Positions 57,608 through 64,000 of a stretch of DNA of 64,000 bases are shown here, one piece after another. The notes below the pieces were generated by a model, which saw nothing but the letters and a program-made list of their open reading frames with translations, did no database searches and was not told the origin of the DNA. Source of the stretch: Alentia gelatinosa (Eukaryota; Annelida; Polychaeta; Phyllodocida; Polynoidae); contig OX465584.1 in assembly GCA_950022655.1 (NCBI GenBank), forward strand, positions 63,490,841 to 63,554,840. The letters are read 5' to 3'. Within the stretch, counting starts at the first letter, position 1. Each line of letters opens with the position of its first letter. The translations under genes were made by a program, and so were the position numbers.

Positions 57608-58140
57608 TCTATTACCCACCTATTATGGAGACTCCATAGAAAATGTATAGGGCACCTGGAATTAGCTACCCATGGATTCTGGCACGTCAGAATCTCCTGC
57701 AGAATAGTCCTGTCCATAATGGGGTTCAATCATCATGTACTTCGAAATATGTTTCTTGAATGTTAATTCAATGCTAATTATTTAGAACCATCATAATAAT
57801 CTTTTTTACCATCAGAAATCACTGTCATAACACACTTTGCATGCTACAGTCACAGTTTAATGGCAGACTATATTATTGATGTAAGTCTACACCAAAATTA
57901 CTGCCACAATTGACAGTGCTGTGGTGTCTGAACTAAATGTCTTGAAGAAACTTTTTAATTGCGATAGACATGTTATTAATCTTGTAGGTGGGTAATAAAT
58001 ACAATAATGACTGGTTTTGTGTACCAGTGATCTCCTCGTAGTTGACGATGTAATATCCTCGCTAATCTCTCAGATATTACTATGCATCAACTACTCGGAG
58101 ATTACGGCCACTCGTACACAAAACCAGTCATTAGGCCCTA
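57608..58140. mobile_element. Element H-H2 copy 3, inverted
   Basis: H2 inverted from tattacccacctattatgga to gtaggtgggtaataaa, then the H hairpin ctggttttgtgtaccagtga ... cactcgtacacaaaaccag. Confidence 0.7.
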
Positions 58141-58244
58141 TTGTGTATGAAAATCAGGAATTGATACAGCCGGGGTATGGCCGGGTGTGGCCGATTTGTA
58201 GAAATTGTGAAATTTCACTGTAAAGTTATATCTTGAAACTTCAT

Positions 58245-58350
58245 GATTCATGAGCCAGTCAGAGAGGGATACATACTATAATGAACTTTATTATGTTTGT
58301 ATTTAATTATCAAATGAATGTTCAAAATCAAAGACGTGACCAAGTCTAGG
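58245..58350. repeat. Single unit of the 97-bp repeat
   Basis: gatacatactataatgaact and caagtctagggct match 18800-19125. Confidence 0.65.
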
Positions 58351-58469
58351 GCTACCCATTTAGCATTTACGCAAAATTTCTTAAAGGTTTCACCCGCACC
58401 ACCTCTCTCCATTTTGTTCGTATTAGATTAGGAGGCCGCACGGAAATGTCCAAAATATTTATCACCCTT

Positions 58470-59075
58470 ATAGGGCTCAGAGTGATTGCTAGTTCTGCCA
58501 TGATCCTGCAGGACATTGTAAGATAGCGCCACTGTAGTCGGGAGACAACCACTATTATCTGCTGTTATAATTATAGGGAGCCAAAGTGAACCCGTTGCAA
58601 CCACAGATAGCCGGTTACAAAATACTATTTCCGGGTAAAGGCGATCAGTACTTTGACTATGTAGGTTCAAGATTATATGTCTCATTCTCCAATCTTTTAG
58701 ATCCAAATTTTTAATAAACTTAACAACTGTCATCATAGTTTCGAAACAGAGTTATTCAGAGACGATAGTAGTAAACTACACTTCAAAAGTAACAAAAGAA
58801 ACCAAAAATGAAAGTCTAGCCTCAAACCCCCATATCTTTAGCACTAAGCCTCGTTCTTACTGGCCACCGGAAACGGTGTTTTGTAGGTGGGTATCTGTGG
58901 TTTCAGCGGGTTCACTTTGGCTCCCTATAGACAATTGTGAAATGAGGCTATTACCCCTCTATGGCAAGGCGAAAAGACATTTTTAATCAGCTTAATTGAA
59001 AACTGGACCCGCCACCTGGTGTTTTGTTTGGTGTTGGGGGCAAGATGGCCACCTCTGTAATACATTATGTGCCAT
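58470..59075. mobile_element. Dispersed element J split by element I
   Basis: 58470-58571 and 58930-59075 match 37660-37910 in order; element I lies between. Confidence 0.8.
58576..58925. mobile_element. MITE family I, copy 2, nested in element J
   Basis: Starts gggagccaaagtgaacccgt, ends in the inverse, and is flanked by TATA on both sides (58572-58575 and 58926-58929). The empty site at 37753-37756 reads TATA once. Confidence 0.9.
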
Positions 59076-59529
59076 AAATATATCTCCATATCGGTAATTC
59101 ATCTGAACAAAATATAACTTTTCAAAGAGTCCCATCGCCATCGCGATTTGAAAACAGATGCTGTTGTATTCCGTTGCAGTGCTTTTCCGCCTCCTTCCCT
59201 ATTCCTGTGGTGAGTTCCAGATCCGGCTACATTTCCGTAAACACGGGATGTTCTCGACTCAAACTCGACTTTTAATGGGTCTGTGTCTGTAAACGGACCA
59301 GAAAACATCGGTAAATCTCAGCGGGCACTCGGTACAACACGATGAGCGGGGGGAGGGAGGGGGAGGGCAGCATTCCGCGAACTCCCAGCAAGGTGAGGTG
59401 GATTCTCTCTCGCTGGGAATTCAGCTCAATCTACCTACTGCCCTCTCCTACCCGATAACAAACAACCTGAGAGGTGCGAGTCATCAAACCAGGCTAATGA
59501 GTTCCCCATAAGGTACGATAAGAAACTCG
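59076..59529. other. Upstream flank, no recognised feature
   Basis: Nothing recognised. Confidence 0.35.
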
Positions 59530-60365
59530 GAGCAAATGGTATGTTCATCATTGATGAATGAGCGAGGAATCATTAACTAGGAGAAAATGGTATGTTCATC
59601 ATTTATGAATGAGCGTGGAATTATAAACTAGGAGAAAATGGTATGTTTATCATTGATGAATGAGCGTGGAATTATAAACTAGGAGAAAATGGTATTTTTA
59701 TTATTGATGAATGAGCGTGGAATTATAAACTAGGAGCAAATGGTATGTTTATCATTGATGAAAGAGTATGGAATTATAAACTATGAGAAAATGGGATGTT
59801 CATCATTGATGAATGAGCGTGGAATTATAAACTAGGAGAAAATGGTATGTTCATCATTGATGATTGAGTGTGGAATTATAAACTAGGAGCAAATGGTATG
59901 TTCATCATTGATGAATGAGCGTGGAATTATAAACTAGGAGAAAATGGTATGTTCATCATTGATGAATGAGCATGGAATTATAAACTAGGAGAAAATGGTA
60001 TGTTCATCATTGATGAATGAGTGTGGAATTATAAACTAGGAGAAAATGGTATGTTCATCATTGATGAATGAGCGTGGAATTATAAACTAGGAGAAAATGG
60101 TATGTTTATCATTGATGAATGAGTGTGGAATTATAAACTAGGAGAAAATGGGATGTTCATCATTGATGAATGAGCGTGGCATTATAAACTAGGAGAAAAT
60201 GGTATGTTCATCATTGATGAATGAGCGTGGAATTATAAACTAGGAGAAAATGGTATTTTTATTATTGATGAATGAGTGTGGAATTATAAACTAGGAGAAA
60301 ATGGTATGTTTATCATTGATGAATGAGTGTGGAATTATAAACTAGGCGCAAATGGCATGCTCATC
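59530..60365. repeat. 51-bp minisatellite, about 16 units
   Basis: ggtatgttcatcattgatga and gcgtggaattataaactagg repeat every 51 bp. The first half of the unit matches the start of element S (21598, 24594). Confidence 0.95.
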
Positions 60366-60848
60366 ATGCAGGGTGAACACTTACATAGGTTGAACCCTTG
60401 CACGGGGTGACCCCATCCACGGCCCAGATCCTTACACAGGGCGTCCCTTACAAACGAGGCTCTACTGTATCTAATTGTAGTCAAACTGCAAACAGATGCA
60501 ATTTTAATAAGCTTCCTGCATCTGCTGCTTGACACGGATGTTTTCAACCACATACAATGAAAAAATGCGCTATCCAAGTGAAACCAGTAAACGAGTAGAG
60601 AAAGGTGGAGCCTTCTTGGAAAACGTTCCTGTCAGCGCCATCAATTCGATAGTTCATTCAGTGTCCGAGAGGGGCACCGGGAAGCTATTCGGATCTCCTT
60701 GACCTCTTTCCCCTGGTTCATCATTCCCAGTACCAAGAAAGAGAAGTCATGAAGTGTTTAGTAGGTACAACGAGCATTCTCTATAGATACTCGTTGGTAG
60801 GTACTAGCCTACATACACAACAGGCACTGAGACAGGGATAGAATTGAT
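60366..60848. other. Upstream flank, no recognised feature
   Basis: Nothing recognised. Confidence 0.35.
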
Positions 60849-60859
60849 GTGTTTGTGTT

Positions 60860-61440
60860 GTTGTGTGTATATCTATGTGTGTTTGTGTGTGCGTGTCTCT
60901 CTGTCTCTGTCTCTGTCTCTGTCTTCCTTTCTCTCTCCCCTGTGTATATATATGTCTCTTTCTCTCTTCATTTTTCTTTCCCTCATTCTCCCTCTCAATC
61001 TGTATATATATATGTGTACCTTTCCCCTGTTCTCTCTCTCTCTCTCTCCCTCTCTCTTTCTCTCTCTCTCCCTCTCTCTCTCTCTGTGTGTGTGTCTCTC
61101 TCCCTCTCTCTCCTTCTCTCTCTCTTTCTTTCTCTCTCTCCTTATATGTCTCTCTCTGCCCCTCCTACCCCCGTCCACTCCATCCCTTTCCGTCTCCCTC
61201 CTTTTCTTCCCACATTTCCCTCTCTGTGTTCCTCCCTCCTTCTCTCTTCCACTCTCTCCCCTTTTCTCTCTCCCCCGTTTCCCCCTCTCCCTCCCTCTGT
61301 GTGTATGACTGTCTGCCCCTCTCTCCCTCTGTCTGCTTGTCTCTCCTTCTCTCTCTCTTTCTCTACAACTACCTCTCTGTCTCTCCCTCCTTTTCTCTCC
61401 CCTCTCTCCCTCTGTGTTTCTGTGTGCAAGTGTGTTTGGG
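60860..61440 (+). repeat. (TC)n-rich polypyrimidine tract
   Basis: tctctctc and ctccctc runs with tgtgtg and tatatatg interruptions. Open frames here read only Ser, Leu, Phe and Pro. Confidence 0.92.
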
Positions 61441-62698
61441 TGTGAGGACGAGGGGTGGGGGTAGGAGGGGTGGGGGCACAGACCTTGGTGGACTGAGCAT
61501 TCAAATATACTTTAATAATTTCTATGCTTAATCAAGATTATCAAATAGACTTAGATGTTCTAGCCTACTTTGGTAAAACTGTTCTTTTTTACTGTAGTTT
61601 TACACTGCAAAAAGAGCATGTTCGTTACGAATTTCAATTGAAAATATTTATATGTTATTAATATATTGCTGTATATAAAGTGAACTCTGGAAAAGTAACC
61701 ATTACAAGGAGACCAAGTCAACTTCTACCTTCAGTACAAGACAAGAATAACAATCGGAACTACTTCAGAACAGCATACCACTAGCCTAGGCGTCTCACAA
61801 ATGTTTGAAATGTCTGAATTATTTCTACTCTCAAAACACAAGGCGCACATTTGCCCCCTGGTGTACAGATAAGGAACTAGACCTCACTCTATTTGATTCA
61901 TGATAAACCAGGTGACGCCACTGAGCACTGCGAGAATGTAACCTGAAGATGAAGTAAAAGTAGGCCAAATGCATTTCGGATATCTTACATTCGGTTTGGA
62001 TGTTGGATTAGATCTAGGCTTAGCCATAGAGCTGTAACTGGGCTATGGCTTAGCTTATTGATTAGGCATATCTCGGTTAGGAGTAGTAGCACAGAGTAGT
62101 AGCCTAGACTAGAGTAGAGGCTAGAATCAAATTCAGATCTAGATCACGATTCACAGATCTCTACTCTGTGTCTAGATCCAGTCAAGATCTAGTACATTTG
62201 GATTGGCATGAGACTCACCGTAACTGTTCTCATGAAAGCTACTTCAAAATACTTCAAATCAAAGTATTTGCTGCATCTACCAGCTTAAACTTGACTAAAA
62301 ACGTAACCACACTTGATTCTGACTCTCCCAGCAGATACTTCATAGTGACGTGCACAGGATCTCTGCTTGGAGAGTGAGCTTCTTCCGTTTCCGCTTGTGG
62401 GCCGCTCTGCGCATGCGACCTTTTCCCAAAATGGTTGCTAGGCAACATAAGTCATGGTTTCCTTCAACGATGGATTGATACATTATTTCTCTTGGCATTG
62501 AAGAGTTAGCAATGTCGTAGTCTAATCATGCCAAATATCCAAGACTTAATTTGATGGTAGCCAGCCTCCTGAAGTATTGGAGTTCCTGAAAGGTAAGAAT
62601 CCGGAGATAATTTTTTATCGTTCTTCAACTTGTTGTCAAGTTACGAATAATATCACTTTGTTATCAATATTTAACCACTATCAGTATCACTACCGGTA
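61441..62698. other. Upstream flank, no recognised feature
   Basis: Several agatctag motifs at 62110-62200; no gene recognised. Confidence 0.35.
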
Positions 62699-62879
62699 CC
62701 GTAAAAATCCGCTTATAAGCCGATTTCTTTAGGGATTTGTAAAAAGTCATCTTATAATCTTCGCCAAAGTCAGGGGTCGGCTCAATACCAGGGGTGGGGG
62801 GAGATTAGGAGCGGGGGGGGGGGGGGGGGGGGGCAGTACCCCAAAGTGGGGGGTCGGCTTATAAGCGGAGTTTTACGGA
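62699..62879. mobile_element. 181-bp MITE with central G run
   Basis: ccgtaaaaatccgcttataa at the left pairs with ttataagcggagttttacgg at the right. The middle has a pure G run (62814-62833). Confidence 0.8.
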
Positions 62880-63427
62880 ACTTTTCGGTAGTATCAATAT
62901 AAAATCTAAAATAAGTCACAGAGATTGAGCTGCATACACAGTCATAAAAGTCTGAAAAGGATCTGTATTAAATAGTCGAACGGACGTGAGAATGAGACAT
63001 ACAAATTACACTCTTGCAAGCTACATACAAATCCCTTTTTACTTTTAGTAAAACCTGAAGCACGTACAGGTTATTCCGTTTAAAAAAGCTTCAGTCGCTT
63101 GCTATATTATTTACAGGCCTTTCTGAACACTTTGAATTGTGTTTTTATCTTTGTTCTGAACTAAATGGTCTAAAATAACGTGAGACTTTTAAAAGTTTTT
63201 TGTCACTGTCAGTGTCACGCCATATGATACAATTCTCAGATAGCGTGTAAAAGGTATCCCCTGATTTGAAAATCATGAAAAGCCTTTTGAGATATTTTAT
63301 TGCACAAGAGTTATTGCAGGCCGAACTTGGACACTTTGAGTTGTAGATCTAGATCTAGTCCTATTTTGGAATCTTATAATAAAGTTAGAACCACAATTAA
63401 AGATTGTCACAGAAAGGCCTGTAATAA
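62880..63427. other. Upstream flank, no recognised feature
   Basis: Nothing recognised. Confidence 0.35.
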
Positions 63428-63682
63428 ATTTATTATCCATTCGTATACAAAGTCCCCATTGAAAATGTATGGGGACTCAGTAAACCACCACCCATTGTAT
63501 AAAACCTGTCAGATACCACGACTGTGGTATACGGATTCAAACCTGTGGTATACGGCCTCAAAACCATGGTATATGGGAAAAATAGTCCCTTTTGCTATAG
63601 AGCAAAGAAATAGTTCCTAATCTTATACCCGTTAATATGGCAATTACTGGGTTTAATTCATTCGAAAAGATGGATAATAAAT
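63428..63682. mobile_element. MITE family D, copy 3
   Basis: Nearly identical in layout to 25399-25653, with ends atttattatccat and gatggataataaat. Confidence 0.75.
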
Positions 63683-63828
63683 GCAACAAAATGGTTTTGT
63701 GGACAGGCAGCTCTGTAAACCACTCGCGGTTGACCTCGTAATACACTCGCTAGTGCTCGTGTATTACTACGTGTCAACCTCTCGTGGTTTATGGCCGCCT
63801 GTCCACAAAACCATCGATTATTGTCTAT
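63683..63828. mobile_element. MITE family E, copy 4
   Basis: atggttttgtggacaggc and the inverse gcctgtccacaaaaccat; again directly after family D. Confidence 0.75.
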
Positions 63829-64000
63829 TTGTTGCATAGGGTATATATTACTGTAGCACCATCTAGTGGCACCTTGCGGAACTATTCACAAAACCTTTTT
63901 CCACTGGTCAGTGTCACATGTTATCTGGGCCCTGTTTTTCAGTCACGACATGTTTTATGGAAGACATCTTTGAGTAGTCAGTGTCCTATAGACGTGATAT

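Noticed and set aside
60844..61531. Open frames of 154-222 codons with many Ser and Leu
   Set aside because: They lie in a (TC)n tract; composition artefact, not a membrane protein.

Overview
The window is animal (metazoan) DNA, most likely from an invertebrate. The evidence is one intron-rich gene of the Ras/RERG family, consensus GT-AG splice sites, LINE 3' ends with A-rich tails, dense MITEs and minisatellites, and a degenerate TTAGGG-like tract. The species cannot be named from the sequence. No bacterial genes, tRNAs, rRNAs or CRISPR arrays were seen.

One protein-coding gene is recognised, on the minus strand. It encodes a RERG-like small GTPase and seems complete. Four coding exons lie at 48255-48336 (start codon and P-loop), 8076-8132 (switch I), 3732-3805 (DTAG motif) and 2210-2620 (NKxD and SA motifs, basic C-terminus, stop). 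All four have consensus splice sites, and their phases join into one frame of 207 residues (216 from an upstream in-frame ATG). Intron 1 is about 40.1 kb, intron 2 about 4.3 kb and intron 3 about 1.1 kb, so most of the window is intron. A CpG-rich stretch at 48337-48504 is the likely promoter and 5' UTR. Positions 48.5-64 kb are upstream flank and 1-2209 is the 3' flank.

The most unusual structure is at 47586-48250, just inside intron 1. It holds about ten full or partial copies of coding exon 1, and nine of them keep a good 5' splice site. Two copies (48109-48175 and 47933-47999) keep an ATG, an open frame and an intact P-loop in the same splice phase as the real exon, but each has lost the same five codons. 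The other end of the gene is duplicated too: the last 14 codons and about 110 bp of 3' UTR are repeated in tandem at 1947-2253. The predicted protein has Leu where Ras has Gln61 and Pro where Ras has Gly12.

The rest is repeats. There are at least ten minisatellites: 35 bp at 6.9-8.0 kb, 91 bp at 13.1 kb, 53 bp at 17.9 kb, 46 and 84 bp at 26.6-28.3 kb, 54 bp at 29.2 kb, about 62 bp at 30.0 kb, 53 bp at 38.6 kb, 41 bp at 48.8 and 49.6 kb, 79 bp at 52.3 kb and 51 bp at 59.5 kb. Many MITE or foldback families recur, several with visible terminal inverted repeats and target-site duplications, and some are nested. Five decayed non-LTR retrotransposon (LINE) 3' ends and long polypyrimidine or polypurine tracts complete the picture. 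Several minisatellites appear to have grown from pieces of dispersed elements found elsewhere in the window. The long open frames inside minisatellites and C/T tracts are not regarded as genes.
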